A stretch of 64,000 nucleotides of DNA from Martinezella dioscoreae (GTDB lineage Bacteria > Pseudomonadota > Alphaproteobacteria > Rhizobiales > Rhizobiaceae). The stretch lies in contig NZ_BLAJ01000001.1 of NCBI RefSeq assembly GCF_009176305.1, forward strand, positions 310,001 to 374,000. The letters are read 5' to 3'. The notes beneath the pieces were generated by a model, which worked only from the letters and a program-made list of their open reading frames with translations, made no database searches and was not told the DNA's origin. Made by a program: the position numbers and the translations under genes. Each line of letters begins with the position of its first letter. Positions within the stretch are counted from its first letter, which is position 1. Shown here piece by piece: positions 51,079 through 60,318 of this stretch.

Positions 51079-52533
51079 TCAGTGCTCGCCGAGGCTGTCT
51101 TCGGGCGATCTGCGGCGGTGGCCGCTGATTTCCGAACCGGCTGTGCGCGAAAAGCTGGCGTTCCAGATGACTGCGAGAAGCGCAATGGCCGTGACGACAA
51201 TGAAGGCGACGGAGAAGTCGATCATCTCGGGCTTGGCGTGGCCAAGGAACTGCGTCGAGCCATGCAGGGCAAGGGCGGCGACGCAAATGCCGAGGGACAG
51301 CATCAATTGCTGGAAGGTGGAGTAGAAACTCGTGGCAATGCTCATGCGGTCGCGCTCGATCTCGTCATAAGCGATCGTGTTGTAGGCCGTGAACTGGAAC
51401 GACATGAAGAAGCCGCAGAAGAACAGGATCACGAAAATGACCGGTAGCGGCCAATCCGGCTTGAAGATGGCGCACATGCCGTAACCGAGCGTGCCGATCA
51501 GGCCGAAGATGATAAGGGTGGTGCGGAAGCCGAGCGTGCGAAGGATGCGGACCTGCAGCGGCTTCATCGCCATCGAGCCGAGCGCGGTCGCAATGGCGAT
51601 CTGACCGGCTGCGGCTGCCGAAAGGCCGAAGCCGAGCTGCAGCATCAGCGGAATGAGGAAGGGATGAGCCCCCTGGCTGATACGCGTCAGCGAACCGGCG
51701 ATGACGGAGGTGCGGAATGTCGGCACCTTCATCAAGGAGAAATCCATGATCGGTGAGGGGTGCTTGCGGGCATGGCGCAAATAGGCGATGCCGAAGAGCA
51801 GGCCGATGGAGATCAGGAAGACCGCGAGATAGCCTTCGCCCTCGCGGCTCGACATCTCGAAGCCGAAGAGCAGAGAGCCGAGCGAGATGCCCGAGAGGAT
51901 GAAGCCCGAGAGATCGAAGCGGCCGGTGCGCGGGCCTTTCACCTCCTCGATGAACATCGTCACCAGGATGAAGCCGATAATGCCGATCGGCACGTTGATG
52001 TAGAAGATCCAGCGCCAGTCGAGATAGGTGACGAACATGCCGCCGATCGGCGGGCCGAGAATGGGGCCGACCAGCGCCGGAATCAGCAGCCAGGACATGG
52101 CGTTGACCATATCCTTGCGGGCGACGCTGCGCATCAGCACGAGGCGACCCACGGGCAGCATCATCGCGCCGCCGAGACCCTGAAGGAGGCGCGCAATCAC
52201 GAGGAAGAACAGGTTCGGCGCCTGCGCGCAGAGAAGCGAGCCGACGACGAAGACGGCGATGGCGGATCGGAAGACGGTGCGCGACCCGAAGCGGTCTGCA
52301 ATCGCGCCGCTGGCGGGAATGAAGATCGCGAGGCTGAGAAGGTATGAAGTCAGCGAGATGCTCATGGCCGGCGCGCTGACGCCGAAGTCTCTCGCCATGG
52401 TCGGAAGGGCTGTTGCGAGCACGGTCGCGTCAAGCTGTTCCATGAACATTGCGCTTGCTACGATAAGTGCTACTACACGAAAATTCGGTGCGGCCCGCCT
52501 GACGGGGGCGGCCTGGAATATCTGATCCGACAT
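51079..52533 (-). CDS. MFS drug-efflux type transporter (DHA2, EmrB/QacA-like)
   Basis: Major facilitator of 484 residues with about 14 membrane helices. The DHA2 motif C-like LDATVLATALPTMARDFGVS is in helix 1, and the GSRTVFR and GGAMMLPVGRLVLMRSVA loops follow. Exports drugs or metabolites with proton antiport; no adjacent membrane-fusion gene was seen. ATG at 52533 (MSDQIFQAAP); a longer frame to 52584 is rejected. The neighbouring glyoxalase-esterase gene lies 127 bases downstream on the same strand, so a detoxification pair is possible. Confidence 0.9.
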   Translation of the reverse strand: MSDQIFQAAPVRRAAPNFRVVALIVASAMFMEQLDATVLATALPTMARDFGVSAPAMSISLTSYLLSLAIFIPASGAIADRFGSRTVFRSAIAVFVVGSLLCAQAPNLFFLVIARLLQGLGGAMMLPVGRLVLMRSVARKDMVNAMSWLLIPALVGPILGPPIGGMFVTYLDWRWIFYINVPIGIIGFILVTMFIEEVKGPRTGRFDLSGFILSGISLGSLLFGFEMSSREGEGYLAVFLISIGLLFGIAYLRHARKHPSPIMDFSLMKVPTFRTSVIAGSLTRISQGAHPFLIPLMLQLGFGLSAAAAGQIAIATALGSMAMKPLQVRILRTLGFRTTLIIFGLIGTLGYGMCAIFKPDWPLPVIFVILFFCGFFMSFQFTAYNTIAYDEIERDRMSIATSFYSTFQQLMLSLGICVAALALHGSTQFLGHAKPEMIDFSVAFIVVTAIALLAVIWNASFSRTAGSEISGHRRRSPEDSLGEH

Positions 52534-52887
52534 TGTCGGGGATCGCTCTCGATGGTGCGGTGGGGTCCTAAGACAGAACCGCAAGTCTGGTCATGGCGCG
52601 AAGGCCTATTTGAACGGCGGTTTGTATACTCCTGCTTGCACGCGATTGCTATATCAGAAATCGCAAATCCCATTCATGGGATGAAAAAATGACGCACATG
52701 CAGGGGCAAACGGCATCAAATGAACGTGAGGTGAATGAATAGGCGCGATATCGCGCCGAAATGCTCACGCTTGGTTTGTTCGCGTAAGATAATGTGCTCG
52801 TTTGGCCGGATGCCATAGGCAAAAAGACCGGTGCCAGTTGGTGATGGCACCGATCCGAATCATCGTTTTCAGCAGGCACCGAGGCGA
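52534..52887. other. intergenic region with ggt terminator
   Basis: About 350 bases between two minus-strand genes. It holds the terminator of the gamma-glutamyltransferase gene (52823-52853); the rest should hold the MFS transporter promoter. No further gene was recognised. Confidence 0.5.
52823..52853 (-). terminator. Rho-independent terminator after gamma-glutamyltransferase
   Basis: Read on the minus strand: CGGTGCCA / TGGCACCG with an 8-base loop, followed by GTCTTTTTGCC. Confidence 0.8.
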
Positions 52888-54630
52888 TCAGTAGCCTTCG
52901 GCCAGCCCCGAGCCGGCGCGGCTGTCCATGGCGCCGTTGTAGCGGGCGCCACCGCCCTTGGCGATGTCGCTGAGGCTCTTGCCGCCCACGAGAATGCCCG
53001 CGGCCTGGCCCCAGATCGGCCAGCTATTGTCGACCTGAACCGTATAGCCCATGCCGGTCAAAAGCTTGATTGTATCGGGCGAAAGTGCGCGCGGCTCCAT
53101 GTAGACTTTATCCGGCAGCCATTGGTGATGGATGCGCGGGGCGTCAATGGCTTCCTGAATGTTCATGCCGAAATCGATGACGTTGATGATCGCTTCCAGC
53201 GTGATGGTGATGATGCGCGAGCCGCCGGGGCTGCCGATCACCATGAAGGGCTTGCCGTCCTTGGTGACGATCGTCGGGCTCATGGACGATAGCGGCGTCT
53301 TCTTCGGCTGGATGGCATTGGCCTCACCCTGCACCAGGCCGTAAAGGTTGGGCACGCCGGGCTTGGAGGTGAAGTCGTCCATCTCGTTGTTCAAGAGGAT
53401 GCCCGTGCCGGGCGCAACGACACCGGCGCCGAAGGAGCCGTTCAGCGTGTAGGTGACGGCGACGGCATTGCCGTCATTGTCGATGATCGAATAATGCGTC
53501 GTCTCGTGGCTTTCGCCGAGGCCCTTCGGCATCAGATCCTTGGAGACGCCGGCCTTATAGGGGGAGATGCCATCGCGGATCTTCTGGGCATAGGCCTTGT
53601 CCAGCAGCTTGCTGACGGGGTTGTCGACGAAATCGGGATCGCCGAGCGCCGAGTTGCGGTCGACATAGGCGTAACGCATGGCTTCGACCATGTAATGGAC
53701 CGTGTCGGCTGAGGCATAACCGGTATAGGAGAGCGGGTAGCCTTCCAGCACGTTGAGGATTTCGCAGATGATGACGCCGCCGGAGGAGGGCGGCGGCGAG
53801 GAGATGATCTCGTAGCCGCGATAATTGCACTTCACGGGCTCGAGTTCGCGGACCTTGTATTGTTCGAAATCCTGGTTTGCGAGAATGCCGCCCTTGTCCC
53901 GGCTTGCCTTGACGATGGCGTTGGCGACCGGCCCTTTATAGAAGCCATCCGGCCCCTGATCGGAAATGCCTGATAGGGCATTGGCGAGATCCGGCTGCAC
54001 CAGCTTGTCGCCCGTGACAAAGGGTTTGCCGTCCGACTTGGTAAAGATCGCGGCGGTGGCCGGGTCGCGCGACAGCCACTTCTTGCCCTCATTCAGTTCG
54101 GCGGCGTCGGCCTGGTTCAGCGTGAAGCCTTCCTTGGCATAGCGAATGGCCGGCGCGATCAGATCCTGGCGGGACTTTGTGCCGTATTTCTCGCGGGCGG
54201 TCTCGAAGCCCATGACCGAGCCGGGGACACCCACGGCGAGATAGCCATCCGTGCTGGCGCCTTTGACGATATTGCCCTTGTCGTCGAGATACATGCCTTT
54301 GGTCGCCGCCAGGGGTGCGCGTTCGCGAAAATCGAGAAAGGTCGTCTTGCCGTCGCGCATGCGGATGGTCATGAAGCCACCGCCGCCGATATTGCCGGCG
54401 GTCGGGTAGACCACCGCCAGCGCATAGCCGACTGCAACGGCGGCATCGACGGCATTGCCGCCATTTTTCAGCACCTCGACGCCAACATCGGTGGCGAGAT
54501 GTTGAGCGGTGACCACCATGCCATGCTCCGCCTCGACCGGTGGCGGCGCGGGAGCTCTGGCGGTGACGGAAAAGAGAGCAAATGTGACCAGGGTTACCGA
54601 CGAAATCGCCCGCTGGCGGAAGTGGCGCAT
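52888..54630 (-). CDS. ggt: gamma-glutamyltransferase
   Basis: Periplasmic Ntn-hydrolase that cleaves glutathione and gamma-glutamyl compounds; 580 residues. A signal peptide (AISSVTLVTFALFSVTARAP) directs export. The large-subunit signature is VVTAQHLATDVGVEVLKNGG. The autoprocessing Thr opens the small subunit at ETTHYSIIDNDGNAV (about residue 378), followed by NNEMDDF and the GSPGGSRI glutamate-binding loop. All parts are present. ATG at 54630 with GGGAGG upstream. Terminator downstream. Confidence 0.93.
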   Translation of the reverse strand: MRHFRQRAISSVTLVTFALFSVTARAPAPPPVEAEHGMVVTAQHLATDVGVEVLKNGGNAVDAAVAVGYALAVVYPTAGNIGGGGFMTIRMRDGKTTFLDFRERAPLAATKGMYLDDKGNIVKGASTDGYLAVGVPGSVMGFETAREKYGTKSRQDLIAPAIRYAKEGFTLNQADAAELNEGKKWLSRDPATAAIFTKSDGKPFVTGDKLVQPDLANALSGISDQGPDGFYKGPVANAIVKASRDKGGILANQDFEQYKVRELEPVKCNYRGYEIISSPPPSSGGVIICEILNVLEGYPLSYTGYASADTVHYMVEAMRYAYVDRNSALGDPDFVDNPVSKLLDKAYAQKIRDGISPYKAGVSKDLMPKGLGESHETTHYSIIDNDGNAVAVTYTLNGSFGAGVVAPGTGILLNNEMDDFTSKPGVPNLYGLVQGEANAIQPKKTPLSSMSPTIVTKDGKPFMVIGSPGGSRIITITLEAIINVIDFGMNIQEAIDAPRIHHQWLPDKVYMEPRALSPDTIKLLTGMGYTVQVDNSWPIWGQAAGILVGGKSLSDIAKGGGARYNGAMDSRAGSGLAEGY

Positions 54631-54906
54631 GATGAGTATGCCTCCCATTATTATCTTGATGGAAAATCGCCAACGAATGACATGGCGTCGCGCATGAAAA
54701 TGGCGATATCCGCTGTCATAATTTTTTAATGGAGCGGATCCCGCCATGGGCCGGAATCCGATCAGCTATGTCTTCCATGCAATACTACGGATAATTTTGG
54801 TCCTCCTGCCACGCAGAAAAACGCTTCGCACTTGCAATATTCTTTTATTAGTTGAATCTATTTTAGATTGTTGCTTGTCGAGGCGAGTGTTGCGTGGAGG
54901 GTAATC

Positions 54907-55089
54907 ATGGCCGTGACGAAGCTCGAGCAATGGAAGAGCGAGCGCAGGATCAAGAGCAGGCCATTCATCGTTGGCGAAAGGACGCATGTCGTGGAAATCG
55001 AATGCGACCATTGCAGCCGACATTTCCTTCGATGGGCATCGACGGCAGCCGCCTATTGGCGCTGTGACGATTGCACTGCGATTGTCTAA
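54907..55089 (+). CDS. small zinc-ribbon protein
   Basis: 60-residue protein with two CxxC knuckles (ECDHCSRHF and RCDDCTAIV, residues about 33-36 and 52-55) spaced as a zinc ribbon. The rest is basic (LEQWKSERRIKSRPF). No family was recognised; similar tiny ribbons bind nucleic acid or act in protein assembly. SD GGAGG before the ATG at 54907. It ends just before a convergent glycerate kinase gene with a short palindrome between. Confidence 0.68.
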   Translation: MAVTKLEQWKSERRIKSRPFIVGERTHVVEIECDHCSRHFLRWASTAAAYWRCDDCTAIV

Positions 55090-55090
55090 G

Positions 55091-55106
55091 CCATCGGTTC
55101 CGATGG
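55091..55106. terminator. short palindrome between convergent genes
   Basis: Perfect CCATCGG-TT-CCGATGG lies between the stop of the zinc-ribbon gene and that of the glycerate kinase gene. No U-tract; weak terminator candidate. Confidence 0.3.
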
Positions 55107-56372
55107 TTACGCGATCAGGATAGCACGGAAGTCGTTGACGTTCGTTCCCGTGGGGCCGGGGACGAAGAGATCGCCGATGGCATTGAAAGCAGTCCAGGCA
55201 TCATTGTTTGCCAGCATCTCGGCCGGTACCATTCCGGCTTTGCGCAAACGCGCCACCGTACCAGCATCGACAAAGGCGCCGGCATTGTCCTCGCTGCCGT
55301 CTATGCCGTCTGTATCGGCCGCCATCGCGTGAATGCCGGCGTGGCCGTCGATGTCGATCGCCAGCGACAGCAGGAACTCCGAATTTCGTCCGCCCTTGCC
55401 GTTGCCCTTCAAGGTCACCGTCGTTTCGCCGCCTGACAATAGTACGACCGGCTTGGTGAAGGGGCGGTTGCGGTGAAGTACTTCGCGGGCGATGGCAGCG
55501 TGGACGTGGGCCGCTTCGCGGGCCTCGCCCTCTATGGCGTCCGAGAGAATGGCGGCTTCAATGCCAGCGGCACGCGCTACCTCGGCGGCGGCTTCCAGCG
55601 AGACGCCGGCAGATGCGATAAGATGCACTTCATTGCCGGCAAAGCGCGGATCGTCCGGGCGCGGCGCATCCGCTTCAACTTTCTCGATATGGGCGAGAAC
55701 GGCCGGCGGCAGGTCGATGCGGTAGAGACGGATGAGGTCGAGTGCGTCCGCGCGCGTGCCCGCGCCCGGTACGGTCGGGCCGGAGGCCACCAGGGCAGGG
55801 TCGTCGCCGGGAATGTCCGAGACGACGAGCGAGACGACTTTGGCGGGATGGGCCGCGGCAGCCAGCCGGCCGCCCTTGATGGTCGACAGATGCTTGCGAA
55901 TGACATTCATCGCAGAGATTGGTGCGCCCGAGGCAAGCAGCGCCTTGTTGACTGCGACTTCATCGGCAAGGCTCAAGCCGCCAGCGGGCGAGGGCAGCAA
56001 CGCCGAGCCGCCGCCTGATATCAGAGCGATTACCAGATCGTCCTCCGTGAGGCCCTCGACAAGTTTAAGAAGCCGACGAGAAGCGATGAGGCCCGCTTCA
56101 TCCGGCACAGGATGGGCTGCTTCGACGATCTCGATCTGCCGGCACGGGGCGGAAAATCCGTATCGCGTCACGACAAGACCTTCCAGTGGGCCTTGCCAGC
56201 ATTGCTCCAGCGCGGCCGCCATCTGGGCAGATCCCTTGCCGGCGCCGATGACGATCATCCGGCCCTTTGGCTTAGCAGGCAGATGCGTACGGATGCCCGT
56301 CAGCGGATCGGCGGCGCGCACGGCTGCATCGAACAACGAGGTCAGGAAGGCGCGGGGATCGGAAACGGTCAT
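55107..56372 (-). CDS. glycerate 2-kinase (MOFRL family)
   Basis: Class-II glycerate kinase of 421 residues that makes 2-phosphoglycerate from D-glycerate. Motifs: [16 protein letters not shown] near residue 42, the phosphate-binding [12 protein letters not shown] near 120, [15 protein letters not shown], and the C-terminal MOFRL domain with [11 protein letters not shown] and a final [10 protein letters not shown]. It has also been named TtuD/hydroxypyruvate reductase in tartrate clusters, but the domain order fits glycerate 2-kinase. Alone in its transcript. Confidence 0.88.
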   Translation of the reverse strand: MTVSDPRAFLTSLFDAAVRAADPLTGIRTHLPAKPKGRMIVIGAGKGSAQMAAALEQCWQGPLEGLVVTRYGFSAPCRQIEIVEAAHPVPDEAGLIASRRLLKLVEGLTEDDLVIALISGGGSALLPSPAGGLSLADEVAVNKALLASGAPISAMNVIRKHLSTIKGGRLAAAAHPAKVVSLVVSDIPGDDPALVASGPTVPGAGTRADALDLIRLYRIDLPPAVLAHIEKVEADAPRPDDPRFAGNEVHLIASAGVSLEAAAEVARAAGIEAAILSDAIEGEAREAAHVHAAIAREVLHRNRPFTKPVVLLSGGETTVTLKGNGKGGRNSEFLLSLAIDIDGHAGIHAMAADTDGIDGSEDNAGAFVDAGTVARLRKAGMVPAEMLANNDAWTAFNAIGDLFVPGPTGTNVNDFRAILIA

Positions 56373-56524
56373 GTCGAACTGCCTGTCAGCGATGTGCTTG
56401 TAACCATTTGGTGGCTTAACTGGAGGAAAGACGCAAGAGGAGGGAACCGCAATTGTGTCTTGCGCGACGAATCCCTATTTAGAAAGAAAGAGTTTCACGC
56501 TTTTTATTTCAAGGATTTTTCGAT

Positions 56525-56953
56525 ATGGCCGAATTGAAAGTGAAGACGAGGCAGACGGGCGCAACCGCTACGGTCGGCCGCACCGGTTTTCCGCATGTGA
56601 CCTCGGTGACCGGCGGCGAAATCGACATCGTCACCTCGCCGTCGCAGCCCGGTTTCAATCCGCTCGATCTGCTCTACTCGTCGCTCTCGGCCTGCCTGGT
56701 CTTGAGCGCCCGCATGGCGGCAAGCAGCCTTGGCGTGCTCGACAAGCTCACCGAAGTCACCGCCGTCGTCACGGGTGAGAAGGCGACCGAAGGCCTCTCT
56801 CGCGTGGAGAAGTTCAATATCGCCTTCACCATCAAGGGTGATTTCAGCGATGAAATCCGCAACGCGATCGCGCATGCCGCCGAAGATGAGATTTGCACGG
56901 TGAGCAACACGATCCGCGGCAATCCGCAGTTTTCGACAACGATTTCGGGGTGA
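56525..56953 (+). CDS. OsmC family peroxiredoxin-like protein
   Basis: 142-residue OsmC/Ohr-fold protein. Both redox Cys are present in family positions: SLSACLVLSARMAA (about residue 57) and EDEICTVSNTIRGN (about 124). It probably reduces organic hydroperoxides using a dithiol, but could be a general OsmC of unknown substrate. Conserved NPLDLLYSSLSAC precedes the first Cys. ATG at 56525 with weak SD. It lies in a separate transcript upstream of the monooxygenase cluster. Confidence 0.85.
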   Translation: MAELKVKTRQTGATATVGRTGFPHVTSVTGGEIDIVTSPSQPGFNPLDLLYSSLSACLVLSARMAASSLGVLDKLTEVTAVVTGEKATEGLSRVEKFNIAFTIKGDFSDEIRNAIAHAAEDEICTVSNTIRGNPQFSTTISG

Positions 56954-57233
56954 GTTTTAGCTCTATCCCGCCCCTGGCGGGCGGGAAAGCAAAATCAGCA
57001 TTTAGCCGCAAGGCTAAGTGCTAGATTTTGCAAGGGAGGGGGTAGGCAGGTGCGTACCGGCTTTCCTAGTGCAATAGCAACAAGTAACGGACCCCCGCTC
57101 TTGCGATTTCAATGGCTTAGAAATTGCGCTATCATTCGGAATATGTGTGACCTTCCGTGTCGCAATTCCTAAACCAATGAAATTGCTTTCTCGCCCGCCA
57201 AGGGCGAGATGGTTCGGTGTCCGCCGTTGCCCC
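56954..57233. repeat. palindrome-rich intergenic region
   Basis: Three inverted repeats: CCCGCC/GGCGGG (56967-56981), a long imperfect palindrome 56989-57031 in which GCAAAATCAGCATTTAGCC pairs with GGCTAAGTGCTAGATTTTGC, and CTCGCCC/GGGCGAG (57190-57208). It lies between convergent osmC-like and AhpD-like genes and is likely a rhizobial repeat mosaic. Confidence 0.5.
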
Positions 57234-57776
57234 TCATTCCGCCGGAAACTCAAACCCTTCAAGATAAGGCCCAAGCTCCGGATCGATATCTACCTTTACC
57301 GCATTATTGTAGATCGCCGTCGCAATCATGATCCCGGCAAAGGCTACGAGATTGGCAAGCGTTGGCTCATCGTAGCAGGCCTTCAATCGATCCCAAATCT
57401 CCTCCGGAATGGCGTTGGAATCCCTGACGATCGCCTTGCCGAATTCGATCAATAGCGCTTCCTCTTCCGTCGGCACGATCGCTTCCGGCGTCAGGCCGGC
57501 ATTGATCAGCGCGCGCCGGAAGAAGCCGACGGGGATGATCGAGCGGCATTCGAGCGCTATGGCATGGCAGAGCAGCCAGACGGCACGATCGTCCAGCGCC
57601 GGGCGCAATTCCTCGCGCAAAGGAAACCATTCCGCATAGATGCGATGCGCCACCGGCGAGTGCAGCAATATCCGCTTCATATTTGTCATGCGGCCGCGCA
57701 GCTGCATTTCGCGATCATGCTCGGCGCGCACGGCCTCGGAAGCGGTCTCGTAATCGATCGGCGTGATATGACTCAT
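57234..57776 (-). CDS. AhpD-fold protein without CxxC
   Basis: 180-residue AhpD/carboxymuconolactone decarboxylase-fold protein. It keeps the helical core (VWLLCHAIALECRSIIPVGF) but has single Cys residues instead of CxxC, so it cannot do the classical dithiol chemistry. The enzyme partner or role is unknown. It ends a minus-strand pair with the FMN monooxygenase encoded 24 bases upstream, suggesting joint function in degrading an organic compound. Confidence 0.75.
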   Translation of the reverse strand: MSHITPIDYETASEAVRAEHDREMQLRGRMTNMKRILLHSPVAHRIYAEWFPLREELRPALDDRAVWLLCHAIALECRSIIPVGFFRRALINAGLTPEAIVPTEEEALLIEFGKAIVRDSNAIPEEIWDRLKACYDEPTLANLVAFAGIMIATAIYNNAVKVDIDPELGPYLEGFEFPAE

Positions 57777-57800
57777 GTTATTCTCTTGTGATGGGCTCTC

Positions 57801-59147
57801 TTACTGCGCGGCTTCGGCAGCAACTTTGAAGAAGCGGTTTTCCGGGCGCGGCAGGCCGAGGTGTTCGCGCAATGTCGTGCCTTCGTAGTCGCGGCGGAAG
57901 ATGCCGCGGCGCTGCAGCTCTGGAACGACGCGCGTGGTCACGTCAAGCAGGCCTTGCGGCAGGAAGGGGAAGACGACGTTGAAACCGTCCGAGCCTTCCT
58001 CGTACAGCCATTGCTCCATCTCATCGGCGATGCTCTCAGGCGTGCCGACGAAGGCAAGGCCGGCATAGCCGCCGAGGCGCTGAGCAAGCTGGCGCACGGT
58101 GAGCTTTTCGGCTTCGGCAAGGGCGATGACGCGCTCGCGGCCGCTCTTGCTGGCATTGGTTTCCGGAATCTCCGGCAGCGGGCCATCGGGGTCGAATTTG
58201 GAAGCGTCGTGTCCCAACGCGATCGACAGGGATGCGATGGCGCTATCGTAATGGACGAGGCTGTCGAGCTTTGCCCGCTTGGCCTTTGCTTCCTCGACCG
58301 TGTCGCCGACGACGATGAAGGCGGCGGGCAGGATCTTCAGATGATCCGGATTGCGGCCGATCGCCTTCATCCGGCCCTTGATATCGGCGAAGATCGACTT
58401 GCCGTCGACAAGGTTTCGGGGTGCTGCGAAGACGGCCTCAGCCGTTTCGGCGGCAAGCTGGCGGCCGGCATCCGATTGCCCGGCCTGAACGATGACGGGC
58501 CAGCCCTGCGGCGGGCGGGCGATGTTGAGCGGACCACGAACGCTCAGTTCCTCGCCCTTGTGCCCGAGGACATGCATCCGCTCGGGATCGAAGAAGATGC
58601 CGCTTTCGGGATCGCGGATGAAAGCATCGTCGGCAAAACTGTCCCAGAGGCCGGTGACGACGTCGTAGAATTCGCGGGCGCGATGGTAGCGCTCGCCATG
58701 TTCCATATGCTCTTCGAGGCCGAAATTAAGGGCGGCATCGGGATTGGACGTCGTGACGATATTCCAGCCGGCGCGGCCGCCGCTGATGTGATCGAGCGAG
58801 GCGAAGCGGCGGGCGATGTGATAGGGCAGGTCGAAGGTGGTTGACGCCGTGGCGACGAGGCCGATCCTATCGGTGACGGCGGCCAGCGCCGAAAGCAGGG
58901 TGAAGGGCTCGAACGAGGTAACCGTCTGGCTGCGCTTCAAAGCCTCGATCGGCATGTTGAGGACCGCGAGGTGATCAGCCATGAAGAAGGCGTCGAATTT
59001 CGCTTTCTCCAGTTCCTGCGCGAAGCTCTTGATGTGCTGGAAGTTGAAGTTGGCGTCCGGATAGGCGCCGGGATAACGCCAGGCACCGGTATGCAGGCTG
59101 ACGGGGCGCATGAATGCCCCGAGCTTCAATTGCTTCTGTTCGGTCAT
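57801..59147 (-). CDS. NtaA/SnaA/DszA-type FMN-dependent monooxygenase
   Basis: Class-C flavin monooxygenase of 448 residues, similar to nitrilotriacetate monooxygenase A and DszA. Visible features are LGAFMRPVSLHTGAWRYPGA at the N-terminus, the AEELEK-like stretch FDAFFMADHLAVLN, SGGRAGWNIVTTSNPDAALN, GPLNIARPPQGWPVIVQAGQ, and a C-terminal VPELQRRGIFRRDYEG. It needs reduced FMN from a partner reductase not seen here. ATG at 59147. The adjacent AhpD-fold protein follows, and a LysR gene lies upstream. Confidence 0.88.
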   Translation of the reverse strand: MTEQKQLKLGAFMRPVSLHTGAWRYPGAYPDANFNFQHIKSFAQELEKAKFDAFFMADHLAVLNMPIEALKRSQTVTSFEPFTLLSALAAVTDRIGLVATASTTFDLPYHIARRFASLDHISGGRAGWNIVTTSNPDAALNFGLEEHMEHGERYHRAREFYDVVTGLWDSFADDAFIRDPESGIFFDPERMHVLGHKGEELSVRGPLNIARPPQGWPVIVQAGQSDAGRQLAAETAEAVFAAPRNLVDGKSIFADIKGRMKAIGRNPDHLKILPAAFIVVGDTVEEAKAKRAKLDSLVHYDSAIASLSIALGHDASKFDPDGPLPEIPETNASKSGRERVIALAEAEKLTVRQLAQRLGGYAGLAFVGTPESIADEMEQWLYEEGSDGFNVVFPFLPQGLLDVTTRVVPELQRRGIFRRDYEGTTLREHLGLPRPENRFFKVAAEAAQ

Positions 59148-59284
59148 GGGCTCTCTCTCGAAAATCGTCAGGCCGTCATGAAGTAGTGACGGCATTGCCC
59201 GTAGGGTAATGCACTACGACGTAGGCGTGCTGGCCGCGCATTCAAAGAGCCGATTTCATTTATTTGATCGCTTTCGCGGAATAT

Positions 59285-60196
59285 TCATCCGGCCTCGACT
59301 TCAGTGCTGTTCTGTCCGGCAAAAACCTTGACCAGCCAGTCTATGAAGACGCGAACTCGCGGCGAAAGCTGGCGGCTGCGTGGATAGAGCATCGAGACGG
59401 GCGTCCGTGTTGGTGGATAATCCTTCAGCACATGCAGCAGTTGACCTGATTGTAGGGCTTCCTCGGCGTGATAGCGCGGAACCTGGATCAGGCCGAGGCC
59501 GAGCTTTGCCGCGGCGAAATAGCTCTCGGCAGCGTTGACGGAGATGGTGGCCGGCAGGGTGATTTCGCGCACGGCGCCGTCGATCTGGAATTCCAGCGGC
59601 AGCAATCCGCCGGTTGCGGAGGAGCGGAAGCCGACCATGCGGTGGCCGGCGAGCGTCTCCGGATGGGCGGGCATGCCGAAGCGCTCAACATAGGCAGGTG
59701 CCGCAAGCGTCACTTCTTCCAGCACGGCGACGCGGCGGCCGACCATGTCGCTATCCTGCAGCGTGCCGACGCGCAGCACGCAATCGATCCCCTCGCGGAT
59801 GAGATCGACGAACCGGTCGCCCTCGGTGATCTGCAATTCGATATCGGGATAGGTTTCGAGAAAGGAGGGCAGGTTCGGCAGGACGAAGTGCCGCGCGAGC
59901 GTTCCATGTACGTCGACGCGCAGGACGCCCTTCGGCTTCGCCCCGGCAAAGGCGCCTTCCGCATCCTCGATATCGGAGAGGATGCGCAGGCAGCGCTGGT
60001 AATAGGCCTCGCCATCGAGTGTCGGGCTGACATGCCTTGTCGTGCGCTGCAGCAGGCGTACGCCGAGACGCGCCTCGACCTGTTTGATCGCATCCGTCAC
60101 CGTCGAGCGGGGCAGACCTGTGTCTTCGGCGGCCAGCGTGAAGCTGCGCCGTTCCACGACCCGGCAAAACACCCGCATGGCATCGAATTTGTCCAT
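59285..60196 (-). CDS. LysR family transcriptional regulator
   Basis: 303-residue LysR-type regulator. The N-terminal winged HTH is visible in MDKFDAMRVFCRVVERRSFT and LAAEDTGLPRSTVTDAIKQVEARL. The effector domain follows from about residue 90. It is divergently transcribed from an SDR gene with only 122 bases between, the usual LysR target layout, so it probably controls that SDR. It may also act on the monooxygenase gene 137 bases downstream on the same strand. The effector is unknown. Confidence 0.88.
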   Translation of the reverse strand: MDKFDAMRVFCRVVERRSFTLAAEDTGLPRSTVTDAIKQVEARLGVRLLQRTTRHVSPTLDGEAYYQRCLRILSDIEDAEGAFAGAKPKGVLRVDVHGTLARHFVLPNLPSFLETYPDIELQITEGDRFVDLIREGIDCVLRVGTLQDSDMVGRRVAVLEEVTLAAPAYVERFGMPAHPETLAGHRMVGFRSSATGGLLPLEFQIDGAVREITLPATISVNAAESYFAAAKLGLGLIQVPRYHAEEALQSGQLLHVLKDYPPTRTPVSMLYPRSRQLSPRVRVFIDWLVKVFAGQNSTEVEAG

Positions 60197-60212
60197 ATTA
60201 TTTGTTCGCTAA

Positions 60213-60233
60213 ATTCGGATAGTGATGCCGATT
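60213..60233. promoter_or_regulatory. candidate LysR operator
   Basis: ATTCGG-N9-CCGATT, an imperfect inverted repeat in the 122-base gap between the divergent LysR and SDR genes. Typical place for a LysR binding site. Confidence 0.35.
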
Positions 60234-60318
60234 ATTGGCTGATTATCCGCACCATGAAAAGGGGCATCTTCTCCTCATCGAAACGCGCTGCGGCGCAAAG
60301 CAACGAAGGATGAGGAAA

